Assembly (NCBI GenBank): GCA_947034885.2
Contig: OX344755.2
Coordinates: forward strand, 4,900,501-4,964,500
Length of the DNA stretch: 64,000 nt
From: Thuidium tamariscinum
Lineage: Eukaryota > Streptophyta > Bryopsida > Hypnales > Thuidiaceae
Direction of reading: 5' to 3'
Shown: piece after piece, positions 31,502 through 43,500 of the stretch
Layout: every line of letters starts with the position of its first letter
Numbering within the stretch: the stretch's first letter is position 1
Made by a program: the position numbers and the translations under genes
The notes under the pieces: model-generated
What the model was told of the DNA's origin: nothing
What the model saw: the letters and a program-made list of their open reading frames with translations, nothing else
The model's database searches: none

Positions 31502-34250
31502 GGAAAACGCTGAAATTTTTACTTTCTACACATGATAAAAATTGCAAATTTTGAATACATATTTGCAATCAGAGGTCCCAAATTAGCCGAGTAGAGTATA
31601 CAAAGTAAGTTAGTCAAGCATAGAATAGGGAGCTTTTTGTTTTACTTGTATCCTTGGAATTATTTGGTGTGGCCAAGTGAGGGGGTAAATTCACCATGTA
31701 CGTTGAGGCAAATAGCCAAATCAGTAGGTGATTGTGTTTGGCTTATGAACAACACTCATGTCTTAGGAAAAAGTCTGAGATTTGTGGTTTTAATTGATTA
31801 CACAAAATAGTTCAATTAGATTGCCCCAAACTAATTTGTCAACATTTGACACCATGTAATATTTCCACTAGTTGTACATGAATGCACTACATTTGCATTA
31901 GGTTTTGTTGTAATTGGGACTCCTGAACCTCCATATGTAGAAATGAATTTTTTGTTTAATATTTGTTGACTTAGATAGCTTGTTGAATAACTTTTAGGGG
32001 GTAAGGCAACCTAATTGTAAAGGCAACTTAATTTTACTATTTTGTGTAGCCATAAGTTAGTGTAGTAAAGAAAGAGGTTCATGACAAGAGCCCATAGAGA
32101 AATACAAACTAAAATTTTAACAATGTGGACCTTCTAAAAAAATTTGAATCCTTTTTTCTAGACAAGAGAAAATAAATAGGCCCCTTCTTCAAGATGAATC
32201 ATATGTTTTGGAACTTCCTACAATTAGTTATGAATCGGTTGAAGTTGACATGGCAAAGGCTAGAGGCTCTAAATTGCGGACCTCATCAAATCTACAAGAT
32301 TTGAGCATTGTTGATGTAGTGAGAAAATGACAAGTATGTATGTTGTACATTTGACAACATGGGCAATTTTTGAGCTTCAATGCTAAAAAAATGTTGGAGT
32401 CAATCAATTTTAGGGCTTATTCAATTGTTATGATAAAATGTGGCTTCCTTTCCAATCTTGACTCTTGAGGAAGTGAGAAAAAAATTGTTAGGAAAACAAT
32501 TCATTAAACCCCTTTGGCCCTTCAAATGACAAAATGGATTTCCAATACATTTCTATGACTTCAATTATTAATGAAAATTTTTGAAAATTTCTCATAAGAT
32601 ATATTAACTATTTAGCTATATTGAAATATGCTTTTTTGTTGCATGGGTGTCTAAGAGAGCAAGAATTATACCATAATAAGCCCTAATTTCTATTTTGTCG
32701 GTATAAAATAAACCCACAAAAACTTTAAATTAAAATTTAATTATTTTCAAAATTATAATTTGGCCTACATATGAAGCTTCTGTTCATTGCATTTGGGTTA
32801 GTGATGTGAAAGTTAGGAACAATTTTGTTTAAGGGACAATTTGATCAACTTCTCAAAATAAAACCCTTGTAAGATTAATTTTCTAAAGCAATTTTTATAT
32901 ACTTTGAAAAAATTTGTTTGACACTCTTACATTTTGATAGCTAGAGCATTGTCACTATTGGAATTTTTTTGTTTGAAATCCATCTTATAGAACCTACTAC
33001 CTATCAAACATCACTAACAACAAATTCAATAAGAAAAAATCCCCTACAATCTCTTGGTTGTTAATAGACTATTAGTGAGGTTCACCTTCCAAATATTCTA
33101 CATATGTTATGTTGGAAAGCTACTTGGTGTCTTACTATTCCTTTTGGGTGAAAAATATTGTAAAAACATAAATTCCCTAGGTTTATCTTTCCTACAACAA
33201 TACTAATTCAATGAAGGTCACTTACTACACACTTGGGACTAAGTGAAAGAAAAATCAAAATAATTTTTTGCACTTTCAATGTTTGGTAGAGAATAGGGGT
33301 ATTAATCCCTAAACAACTAAAGCCTTTTTTTTCGGCCCAAAAACACTAGGAAAGAGTGAAATGAATTGAACTTGTTCTCTTTGGACATCTTATTGTAGGA
33401 TATTAACTACAAGAGAAAGGAGTGATTTTAGTGAGTTTTTCAATATAGTCCTAGATATAAGATTACAAGTAATGACCTTTGAAGCAATTTTTAGCAAATA
33501 CTTATAAAAAATACCACATAGATTGCAAGATATCTACGTTTAAAGTAAAATGAACAATTTTTTTAGTACATTGTTGGATTAGATTTTTTGACTTTGAACC
33601 TTCTTAATTTTAATTTTTTGCACCGTTGGTTTTTGAACTTTAAATCTTTCTAGTGGAGAATTTGATTGAGGGTCAAGGAAAAAATTTGGATTCAAAAAAA
33701 CTTAATTTCATTCTTAAAGAAATTATTAGGTACAAGTAGATATGAGATAGATAGAAAATCTAAATTATTTAAATCTCAAAGATGGAACTAAAATGTACTA
33801 ATTCCAATGGTGAGATTGTTTTAACAAACTAACTAAATTATGTTTAATTTTTTTAATTATGAAAATTGCATTCACAAATAAATCCCATAAGTTATTTTTT
33901 TGACAAGATGCTTAGATTGCCTGGAAAAAAAAAATTGTCCTTAACTTTCACATAACCTATTGAAATGAAACATATATTGATATTATCAAAGCTTTCCATG
34001 TATAGAAAAAGCACAATCTTTGGGATGTTGTTTTTCCTTCAAAATCAAAGTTTAGAATTTCTTTTTGGCTTCTCCATTTCCCCTATATTGAATTTATTTG
34101 GGATAATTTTTTATCCTAGGCACCAACTTGGAAAAAAAATTACATTACGATGGAGCTAATCTATTTTTCTATCTTCAAGACAAGTTTCACAAAATCAAAA
34201 CATAAATTGAGAGTGCAAATACATGTCCAAAATTCCATTTGTTGACCATG
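31502..34250 (+). repeat. Long dispersed repeat R1, copy 2
   Basis: Counterpart of 9557-11725. It begins only about 50 bp upstream of the start codon of the copy A coiled-coil gene, so it has replaced or displaced that gene's promoter. It contains a decayed TTAA-type MITE at 33306-34271. Confidence 0.75.
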
Positions 34251-34271
34251 TGGACAATGGTCCTTTAAGAG
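33306..34271 (+). mobile_element. Decayed piggyBac-like MITE inside R1
   Basis: The left flank is TTAA followed by TCCCTAAACAAC; the right end is CCTTTAAGA before GTTAAGG. These are worn versions of CCCCTAAA and TTTAGGGGTTAA. The internal sequence matches the other family members (GCATTCACAAATAAATCCCA, TAACTTTCACATAAC). Confidence 0.65.
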
Positions 34272-34527
34272 TTAAGGAGACCAAACAATTAAAAGGACTT
34301 ACACAATGTACTAAAAAGAGGCAATTAGCCTAATTGATTAATTTTCCTGCCCCCCAACCCCACCCCACCCTACCCTCTTCATTAGAAAAATCAACAACTG
34401 TTGGATTTGAATTTATAAAATCCCACCCACCCTCTATGAAAAATCAACAATTGTTGGATACAAATATAGATACCTAATACAAATATTAAATATGGATACT
34501 CATACCAAATACAAATATTGATATTAA
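34272..34527. other. Spacer with C-rich run and ATATCC-like repeats
   Basis: CCCCCCAACCCCACCCC-type sequence at 34350-34378 is followed by degenerate ATACAAATAT units. No gene. Confidence 0.4.
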
Positions 34528-35458
34528 CCCCTAAAGGTTTTTGACTATGTTTTCACCAAAAATGCTCCAAAACTACCATTTCTAATACAAGTGCAATTTT
34601 TTTTTAAACACATTTTTGACTCATGTAACCATAGGATCTTTTAGTAAGGTGGTTTGTAAACATGTGGAAAAAATTTCAGAAATTTTCACCGTGTAGATTG
34701 CAAGATATAAGCATTTGAATTGACAAAAATTGTTTTTTTATCCCTACGAAAATCCGGGCAGCTGCACTCCACAAGGTCACATTTGTGTGAAAATGGTGGT
34801 TACTCTTTGAATTCATACTTCAATGCAAGTTGGCTACATTCTCAAAAAAATTCAAACCATTTGGAATTGTACAACATATAGGAAAAAATAAGTAAGTAGA
34901 AAGAAGTAAAAAATGAGCCAAAATACTAAATTGTGAACATTTTATTCATGGAATTGAAAATTTTCAATCCCAATGGTTAAAATGTTGTAATAAACAATCT
35001 ACACATTCTGTTTTTATTTTTTTCCAAAAATATGAAAAATTGAATTAAATGAAGAATTTCAAACTTTTTTTGTACTGTAGAGATTCTGTAACTGGCCACA
35101 AACTACCCCAAATTCAAAATCTTCATAACTTTTGACTCATTGATCGGAATGGATTGATACAAATCTTCCCATGTCTATATAAACCTAAAGAACCAATTTG
35201 AAATTTCACTTTTTAAAAAAAAGTTTTTTTGAAGAAGTTTTTTCATCTGCCCGGACTGCCCACTGAGTAAAGAAAACAACATATCTTGCCATAACTTTTT
35301 AACCGTGAAGTCAAAAGTTATGAAAATTGTCGGGCCTTAAAGCTACTCCTTGGGCACACATTGTATCAAAATTTCAAAGAAAAAAAATAAAACTCCATCC
35401 ATAGTGAGCTGCCCAAAAAATTTATAATCTCAAAAAACGTTGTTCAGGGCTTTAGGGG
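34528..35458 (+). mobile_element. piggyBac-like MITE, 931 bp, divergent
   Basis: Starts CCCCTAAAGG after TTAA (34524-34527) and ends GGGCTTTAGGGG before TAAA (worn TTAA). Internal sequence is related to the other copies but more divergent (TGCCCGGACTGCCCACTGAG), so it represents a subfamily. No ORF. Confidence 0.7.
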
Positions 35459-36310
35459 TAAATACTGAATACATCTATCTATACTAGATACTGATGGACA
35501 CTGATACTAAATACAAGTACGATATACAGTTGTTCACAGGCAACCCATAAAATCCAAATTGTCCTCACTGCTGGCGTGTGGAATTCAGCATTGGACATGA
35601 TTCTGAGCTTTGATCCAGTCCCATAACCAGTCCAGTTCATAACTGATCGATTATGAAGAAAAAATCAACAACAGATAGCTTTGCCATGCCCTTGCAAACA
35701 AACAAGCATCTAATTATTCCCTCTTTCCAATACACTCTCCTAGTCATTGCATGAGAAGGCAACCACCTATTTATGCTGAAACCGAGGAGACCCTTAACCC
35801 GTAAGCATCACAAACCAAACAACTTTGAAGGCGGGACCATCCTAAAAAAAAGGCAACATAACTTGAATTTGAATTGATTATTGCATCCTTCATCATATAG
35901 ATCTGTAGCCAACAACCTCATCAATCTAAACTCATTTCTTTGGTGAAAATCCACTGTATGGATGTAAACATTATAAGGTTTGATGAATCTAATCTCCTAG
36001 AATTATAGGTTTGAAAAACATCCCTTGTAATGTTCAAGGGTTAAACAATAAGCTGGTGACAATGGAAATCATGAACTTTGATATTGTGGGAATCATTGCT
36101 TTAAAAAAAAATCCAAAAGCACTCACTGGAAGTCAAAGCACTACAAAAGGGAGGACACTAAATTCTCCATTCGAATTGGGCCCCGCAAGAGCAAATTTAC
36201 CTTAGGAAAAATGCAAATTTAAAAAAAAATTGGAAATAATATTTTTTGCAAATTTTGAATTCATATTTGCTATGAGGGACTCCAAATTAGCTTTAGGGGT
36301 GGAGGTGGGG
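35459..36310 (+). repeat. Fragments of repeats R7 and R6
   Basis: 35530-35700 is R7 (TCCAAATTGTCCTCACTG), including an unfilled site CAACAGATAGCTTTGCC. 35797-36215 is R6 and matches 52050-52445 (AACTTTGAAGG, GGCAACATAACTTGAATTTG). An internal frame MKNIPCNVQGLNNKL...IMNFDIVGIIAL faintly resembles the start of a LINE endonuclease (NVRGLNN) but is too short to classify. Confidence 0.5.
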
Positions 36311-36840
36311 TGGGGGTCTCAAACATACCTAGACACGGCCCAAAAATAAGGGGCTTTTTTACTTTTATCTCTAGTGAATCCAAAAATGACCCTGTGGGGC
36401 CCTGTTCGAATGGAAGATTTAGTGTCTTGCCTACAAAAAATCTTCACTTTCCACCCCTAATTCTGAAGATGAATAATCGCATTTCTCTCTTATACAAAGA
36501 GATTCTCTCTTGTTTATTGACTAGAAAATGTCCTCCATGTTGTTTATGGGTTAAACAACTGTGGAAGAATGTTATGTACATCTTGCTCATAGTAACATCT
36601 TACATGTGTGGCCTTAGAGTGAGAGTCAGACCACTCACGCATAGCTACAATTCTATAGCATTATATGCCCTACTTAACCTTGTAAGAACGTTGCAGACCA
36701 AAATGGTTTGATGAATGATAAGAGATTTTCCCATGTAAGACAAAAATGCAATCATTCATCCTCAATTTTAGGAGTGAAAAGTGGAGATCTTCTATAGTTC
36801 TTTGACTCCAAATGAGTTTTTTTTTAATTTTATTACCAAC
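36311..36840. other. Intergenic DNA, no gene seen
   Basis: 36240-36400 recurs in inverted orientation near 53000-53150 (CCAAATTAGCT / AGCTAATTTGG context). The plus-strand ORF 36310-36711 has no domain. Confidence 0.35.
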
Positions 36841-37293
36841 TAGCGGTTGGTACTTGCTATGCTATGCAACCATCATTAGAATTTAGAAAATTGATATCAT
36901 GAAAGCTCAAATCTCACAAAAGCACTAAATTATAGAAGCGCAAAGAAGTGTTAAGCCAAGAAAACCAATGGATTTGCTACTTCTATTATATCTTCTTGTG
37001 GATCCTCTTTAATATCACCTTCATTGCAACAACTACATTATTTTTATAATATCACTCTTTGTAAAAAGTGATATTACAAAAGTGATTGCAAATTGCTACT
37101 CCTTTTGAGTAATATCACATTGTGTGACAATAAGATTGTCATGTATTCATGATTGAAAACATTTTTATAAAATATTTAAATTAATTATTTTAAGGACTTA
37201 TTGAAATCAATATCATGCATTCTATTCAAATATATAATTTTTTTATTAATATGTGATACAGTGAATGCATAGCATACCAAGCACCAGCCCCTA
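36841..37293. mobile_element. MITE-like element with TAGCGGTTGGTACTTG ends, 453 bp
   Basis: The left end TAGCGGTTGGTACTTGCTAT and the complement of the right end (TAGGGGCTGGTGCTTGGTAT) are inverted repeats over about 27 bp. The middle holds nested inverted repeats (AATATCACT / AGTGATATT). The target duplication is not clear, perhaps TA. Confidence 0.65.
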
Positions 37294-37608
37294 ATATTAA
37301 TGGTAGCATTTGTGATATTAGAGAGGGAGTTATGGTTTTAGTAGTATGATGACTCCCATGGTTTTAGAAATGATGAAATCCACAGACACCCCCCACGTTC
37401 TTCCAGGGCTAAATAGCAAACTCTGACTTTTTCCACAACCAAGTGAGTCACGTTTGATGGTTGTCTGTATGGGAAGATGAATTAGTTTAGCAGCTTGTTC
37501 TTTTCTTCCACAACGAACCGTTATTTAAAGCATGATGCCATTCCAACCAACAAGATTGATGACTATTTCTACATCTGAGAGAAACAACAACATTAGTGAT
37601 CACATATA
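37294..37608. other. Short spacer, no gene seen
   Basis: No repeat or gene recognised apart from a C-rich CACCCCCCAC. Confidence 0.35.
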
Positions 37609-38216
37609 AGGTGGGTACACCCAAAATCGCGCAGTGCTTTAAAGCGCACTCTAAAATCAGTCCTAAAATGGACTGTAAATGTATTCTAAATGAAAACTGA
37701 GTGGGAATGGCAGTTTCAAGTGGTATTGTTGCACTTACACTGCAATTAAGGTCATAGAAAGGTACTTCATGAAGAAAGATCAAGTGATGGGTGGACTATT
37801 AGAAAGAAAATTTAAAAAAATACTAGAATAGAAAATAAAAACTATTTATGAGTACTTAATTCCGGTTTCCAAGAAGAAGTTAGTTGTATTAAAGTGTTTT
37901 CAGAATTTCAGAGATCAATTACTTTTTAGACTTGGAGAATGTGATAATAGCCACTTTTATTTCTCTTCTGACACCTTGCAAGAATGTCTTTAGGTTCATA
38001 ACTCGTCTTTTACAGTGCAACCTATGAGTTGTTTTAGTCACCCTACTTTAAAAACTTCACATCCCTACTATGCTCTAGGATTTGCTGATTTTAGAAAGGT
38101 CATTGTTATTGTGTTCCTTTCCAGCACATGTCTTCTATTTTCTCCATACTCTACTCCATATTTAGCTTTCAAATAATCCACAGTCCAAAAAGTGGCGCTT
38201 TTAGGTGTACCCACCT
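37609..38216. mobile_element. AGGTGGGTACACC-ended MITE, 608 bp
   Basis: Starts AGGTGGGTACACCCAAAA and ends CTTTTAGGTGTACCCACCT, with TA at both sides. It is longer than the 270-bp members at 22173 and 60051, which look like internally deleted versions or a different body with the same ends. Confidence 0.75.
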
Positions 38217-38610
38217 TAGCTTCAATCCATCAACTGAGGGAATTCTTAAAATCATGCTCAGATTCTCAGATTCTCTGATTTCCCAGTACGATTTGGAGAG
38301 AAACATTTTCACAATTGAAAGCAAGAAAAATGTTCCGTGTCTGGATTTGGAAAATTCTTTCTAATTTCATTTCCAAGTATAGTAAAAAGGGTAAATAAAT
38401 GCTCTTAGTAAGCAAAACATTGGCTGAACTGATATTGACACCAACTGAGGCTCACCAAAAAATTGAATGAATAAACCACGGCTGCATGCGCATGGAGAAA
38501 CCAAAGAAGAAAACTTTGCAGCACTTGGCAGATTTTGGCAATGCTTGCTGTCAAGGTTCTTTTCCAACAAAGTCGCACTCCAGAAAAGAAAACAGATATT
38601 TACAATTTAA
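38217..38610. other. Spacer, no gene seen
   Basis: No domain on either strand. Confidence 0.35.
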
Positions 38611-39548
38611 CCTCTAAAGGCCCAACGCCATTTTTCTGTCAAAAAACACTCAAAACTGTCATTTTTGTTGTGTTCATTCAAAAAAACAAAAAAAAGTGTT
38701 TTAATAGAATCCAACTATAGGATCTTCCACTTTGTTCTTTTGAGATCATGTGGTAAAAATTTCATGAAGTTTGACCGTACAAATTGGAAGATATGAGCAT
38801 TCAAAGTTGAAAAACATAGTTTTTTTAAATACTATCTTGCAATTTTAGATGACTTTGATTGCCATTTGTTGAATTTTTTTGCACTATAGACTTTGAATTT
38901 AGAATTTTATGTATTTAAGAATTGAGTTGAAAGCTTAGGAAAAAAATTTCACAAGAAAATGCATGATTTTCATTCTTTAAAAAATTATTAAGTAGAAGTA
39001 AGTTCAAGATTGAAAGAAAAATTAAATCATTAATAGCTCTAAGATGGAATTGAAACACAATACCGTAATCCCAATTGTGAGATTGTTCTAACAAGAAAAT
39101 TTAACCTTGTCAAGCAATTTTTTTTGAAAAAATGTGAAAATTGCATTTAGAAATGAATACTATAAGTTATTTTTTCAAGAAGATACTCGAACTGCTTGAA
39201 AATACAAGATTGTTCATAACTTTCACATAACTAATCCAAATCGAATGAATCAAAGCTTCAAACGTAGACAAAAATATGATCTATAAGAAATAATTTAATT
39301 TAATTTAATTTAAAGTTTTTGTACATTTAATTTTTTGCCTATTGAGTTAAAGATTGGGCTTTTTGTGGTATAACTTTTGCTCCTAGGTACCAATTGAAAT
39401 AAAAAATTATATTCCTACAAAGCTAATTAGTTTTCCTATATTATGAGAAAGTTTCAAAAAGTTTCAAAAAGTTTCACTAAAAATTGAGGTCATTGTAACC
39501 TACTCAAACTCCAAATTGTCTCCTAAAGGAACAATGGGCTTTTAGGGG
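38611..39548 (+). mobile_element. piggyBac-like MITE, 938 bp, flanked by TTAA
   Basis: TTAA at 38607-38610 and 39549-39552. Ends are CCTCTAAAGGCCCAACGCCA and GGGCTTTTAGGGG. It is closely similar to the nested copy at 23877. It holds a (TTTAA)n microsatellite near 39290-39312. It inserted beside repeat R9, whose first copy follows the truncated member at 21055. Confidence 0.8.
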
Positions 39549-39792
39549 TTAAGAAATAGATATCTTCATATGGCTAATTTTTGTCAAAGAATTAAGGGTA
39601 GTCCGCCGTAACAAAATAGGAAACATTCAACAAAAGCTCTTTAATTTGACACAACTCCCACAAGTGAGGTGCAACTTCATGCTTCCAATTGCAATTCAAG
39701 CCTACCATTCAATTTGCAATTCAATGCACCACTCTAATAATCTTTGCTGTGAAACCAACAATGCAGTTGCTATTGATTTTTTGTCATTCTTA

Positions 39793-40175
39793 CAGTGGAA
39801 ACACCCAAAAACGTCCAAATAAGGAATTCAGCATAGTTGGAGGCAACATTTTCTTAAAATGATATTTTTCTAATATTAGCGAGTGAAAATCATGAATATA
39901 AAAAAAAAATTAGATTTTTCGGATACAGTACGTAATTTCTACAAATTTTTAAAGTGTTGGCTCCCTAGACCTATAGAACCGTCCTGTAGGTGCCTCCAAA
40001 ACTGAACCTTGCGAAAATTAGCATTCAGCCAACCAAATTTTCCTATGTGTCCTTTAGTTGTGTTAGCAAATTATAGTCATGCATGTGGCGAACGGATTAA
40101 GGGAATTCTATTGATGCATTTGGGTGAATCTACAATCTAGTGCAAGGAACAAGTGCGGGAATGGGTGTTTTGCCC
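39793..40175 (+). mobile_element. 387-bp-family MITE, complete, 383 bp, TTA duplication
   Basis: TTA at 39790-39792 and 40176-40178. It starts CAGTGGAAACACCC and ends GGGTGTTTTGCCC. The unfilled site is visible at 21302-21304 in the other R9 copy, so the duplication of TTA is direct evidence. Confidence 0.85.
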
Positions 40176-41110
40176 TTAGCAACAATCTGTGGTGAAAATA
40201 CCCAAAACTGTCACATTGAAGAGTTTAGAGCATCTCCACCTATTCATAGGATATAGGGATGGAGAAATGGGTTTTCCCGAGCCCTCCATGTCCCAAGCTT
40301 CCCCTGGCCGGGGAGACATCCTAACCATTCCCGCCCTGACAATCCGGGCAAAGAGTTGAATTACATGTTTTCATGCCGTTGCTTTAATTGTTGGTTGTCA
40401 AGGTTGTTGGATTTTGGAAACTAGGGAAAAAAACTATATTGAGATAAACTCAAAACAAGCTATGAACTTTAATTTGCTTGAGAATTGAAGATCCAAAATA
40501 TGCACTTCTAGGTCTACATCCACTTTTGAATCTACATCCAAACATTGGAAAACTATTTGTTTTAAGAATTTTAAATATTGAGTTAAAAAAACGAATCCAA
40601 TAAGGAATTTCTTAAAAACAATCATGTTGTAATTTGCTCCAAAACAAGATGCTTCATAACCTACATCACTAATCCAAATGGAATAAATGAAAGTTATGTA
40701 GACAAAAAAAACAATCTATAAGATACTAATAAATTAATCATTCAAATACTAGAAGTTGTAAAAAGTGAATTCAAAATAAAAAGTGAAACATAGAAAGTGT
40801 ACTTGATGTGTATTTGAGGTAGACTTCAAGTATACCTCAAGCACACTTTCACTTTTTACATTAAATTTAGTTTGTAGTAGCATTGTATTTTTACATCCAT
40901 CCATCTTTTGGACCTAAAAACACTTTTCAATCACATTCATGTGTTTTTCATACAAATTTGACAATTTGATCTATATTTTGAATTGAAATGAGAAATTCTA
41001 ACGAAAAAAGATTACTTTTACCCGGTAGAAATGAAGAATTTATTTTGGAATGATGCAATTTGGCATAACAATGCCACCAAAATATGACATCTAAGAAATC
41101 TAATTTTTTA
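40176..41110. other. R9 tail, spacer and a weak hairpin
   Basis: 40176-40290 is the continuation of R9. 40758-40859 forms an imperfect hairpin (GTAAAAAGTGAA left, TTCACTTTTTAC right). 40882-41090 matches 17405-17625. No gene. Confidence 0.45.
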
Positions 41111-41824
41111 TAATATTATATACGACATTCAAAAAATTACATACAACATCTATAAAATCTCATTAATTTTTTTTAATGATTTTCACTTGCTAATTCTAAA
41201 AAAATATTATTTTTAGAAAAAGATACCTCCAACTATGCTAAATTGCTTATATTGATGATTTTGGGTGCTCCCACCTTAGTGCAAGGCAAAACAAATATTT
41301 TCAACAGTGCAATGTTAGAAGTTATGGGGATTGCAAAAACTTTGATAATTTATTACATCAATTGAAATTACTATGAATTTTGAAAAGCCAAAAAAGGATA
41401 GGTACTATAGACAATCTCTAGATTCTTCTAATTCTAGTCAAGACATTCAAAGAATTACTTTCCTACTCACTACTTCTTACTTTTTTGTACAGTGCTTTTC
41501 GACATGTGTTATGAATTTTTAGTCCCAACTCTAAAAAGGAGAAGAAACACATTGTGTAGGTTGGTCCGGCAGTCCCTCTTGGTTGTATTAGGATGTAGTT
41601 GTGGTTTGGGTGTTTTTTGGTTTTTTTGACCAAGCCACTTGTGGTGGGCACCTTGTGCTCTAATTCTTTTGCAATGAAATTGCATTTCTGATATGCCGAA
41701 AAAAAATGATGGAAGAAATTTTTTTATATTTTGTTTTTAAAGGTGGGTCTTAAGTCTTAACATGACATTTAATAATCACACAAGTTTCAAAACATGCAAG
41801 TTTCCACATTTATGTGGAGGAAGG
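41111..41824 (+). repeat. Repeat R4, copy 3 (possible LINE 3' end), 5' part
   Basis: Third member of the family, interrupted at 41825 by a 723-bp foldback and resuming at 42548 (GGATTGAATTTTGTTTGTG). Confidence 0.6.
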
Positions 41825-42547
41825 GGGTGATTGCAAGAAACACCTGTCCTATTTGTTGCATTTGGCTGATTTTTTTGGGAGTACTTTAAAATTTGAAAAT
41901 TAATTTTTTAAAATTTGAAAAATATGAATAGTGTATATACCTCTAAGATGAAGGTTTTCACCGAAGGAAATGGATAGAAAAATTCTCTAAGCAGGAGAAC
42001 TTGAAAAGTGCCAAACCTCTAGAAAATACATACCTTCATGTTTTAATTAGGGAAAAATAGTAAAAATAGATATTTTCAAAAAATAAAAAGTGTAAATTTT
42101 CAAAAACTTTATGGAGATGGTCATTCACAAAAAAACCCACCAAAATAATATTTTATATGTTTCAAAATACAAGCAGAAGGGAGCTCACTTTGTAGACCTC
42201 CGCACCTCACAAAATTAACTTTTTTTAAGAATCCTTCCCTAGAAAGATAGAAGTCTATTAGAAGACCATCTCATCCAAATTTCATGTTAAAATCATTAAA
42301 AAAAAGGTATAGATCAGGTATTGAAACCCCCTAAACTGCCAAATGTGACATCCAATTGGGGTCTATTTTTGGATAGTAAAATATTTTCAAAAATTATGAG
42401 AAAATTATGGAAGGTTTATGATAGTTATGAGTACCTTCCCTACAAATCTTGAGTCAATTGAAGCTAAAGCACAAAAGTTATGGCCAAAAAACAAATCAAA
42501 ATGCAACGTGTGACACAAAATAGGACATGTGTTTCTTGCAATCACCC
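41825..42547. mobile_element. Foldback element, 723 bp, GGGTGATTGCAAGAAACAC ends, AAGG duplication
   Basis: Both ends are GGGTGATTGCAAGAAACAC in inverted orientation, with further inverted matches inward (GTCCTATTT). AAGG flanks both sides (41821-41824, 42548-42551). The unfilled R4 copy has a single AAGG (22048-22051). A relative with the same ends is at 56348-57420. The class is unknown. Confidence 0.8.
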
Positions 42548-43500
42548 AAGGATTGAATTTTGTTTGTGTGTTGATTGGCAAGTTTACTAAATGCCTGTAC
42601 AACAGAATGAATTTGTGACTGAGTGTAGGAGATCGGAGTGTCTCAACTTTTCTTTCCTTTTTTTCTCTGACACAAATGAAACGAAATTTCATTGCAATGT
42701 TTTGCAATGGAATTCCATTTGTTTAAAAAATAAAATAAAATAAAATAAAAAATTTCATTGCAAGGTGAAAAATACATACTTGCCAGCCACAGTGTCTTAG
42801 CTTATTGACATCAACTGCCAGTTCCCATTGATGGTGATTCTTCAACCAATCAGGAACATCCTTCTTGTCTTTAGCCATTAAGGTAGGTGCACCAAAAAGC
42901 GTTAGGAATTGGGCTATGGGTATCTTCAAGATATAATCGTGAAGATTAAATTGAAGAGGTGGAAGAAAATTGCAGATAGGGAATGGAACCACAGTCAATT
43001 TTTTTATTTTCGAAAATATGACACAACAGTAGGGGTACACACAGTCTGAGGAGTTTTGTAGAGAAAACGGACAATTTCCTAGCTCTGAGTAGGTGGCTTG
43101 GATTTTTCAATTTTCACCTGGAAGTAGGCCTAAAGAGTGCAAATTTTACCAATTGGCATCCCCCATTTTCTAATATAGTTAGGCAATTAGCCGACATTTT
43201 TGTTTTCATTTATCCAATTTCCTAAATTTCTAAAATGGGGCCAATTTTGGGTTTTGGTGGTGGATTTTTATTCCCTCCCCATTTTTTTCCCTTCAAGTCT
43301 CCTTGTCATTCATTCCATGTTGTTTTTTTCCAAGTGTTTAGGATCCAACATTTTCTCTATTTTTTGTTTAAATAGTATCCATAGTAGGAATTGAACCTAG
43401 CAAAGCCCCTACCATTTTAGGGCCAAGGATATAGCCTTCAAAAAATACAAGGACCACAAAAGAGTCTTAGTATTTTCTAGAGGCTGGTTAGTATTGAAAA
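42548..43500. other. R4 tail and intergenic DNA
   Basis: 42548-42640 continues R4. 42722-42750 is an (AAAAT)n microsatellite. 42881-42900 (AGGTAGGTGCACCAAAAAGC) resembles one end of the AGGTGGGTACACC MITE family without a clear partner. No gene. Confidence 0.45.

Noticed and set aside
36011-36205. LINE endonuclease start (NVQGLNN)
   Set aside because: The match is seven residues in a short repeat-derived ORF, too little for a call.
37487-37783. 98-codon minus-strand ORF
   Set aside because: It lies inside the end of the 608-bp MITE and has no family resemblance.
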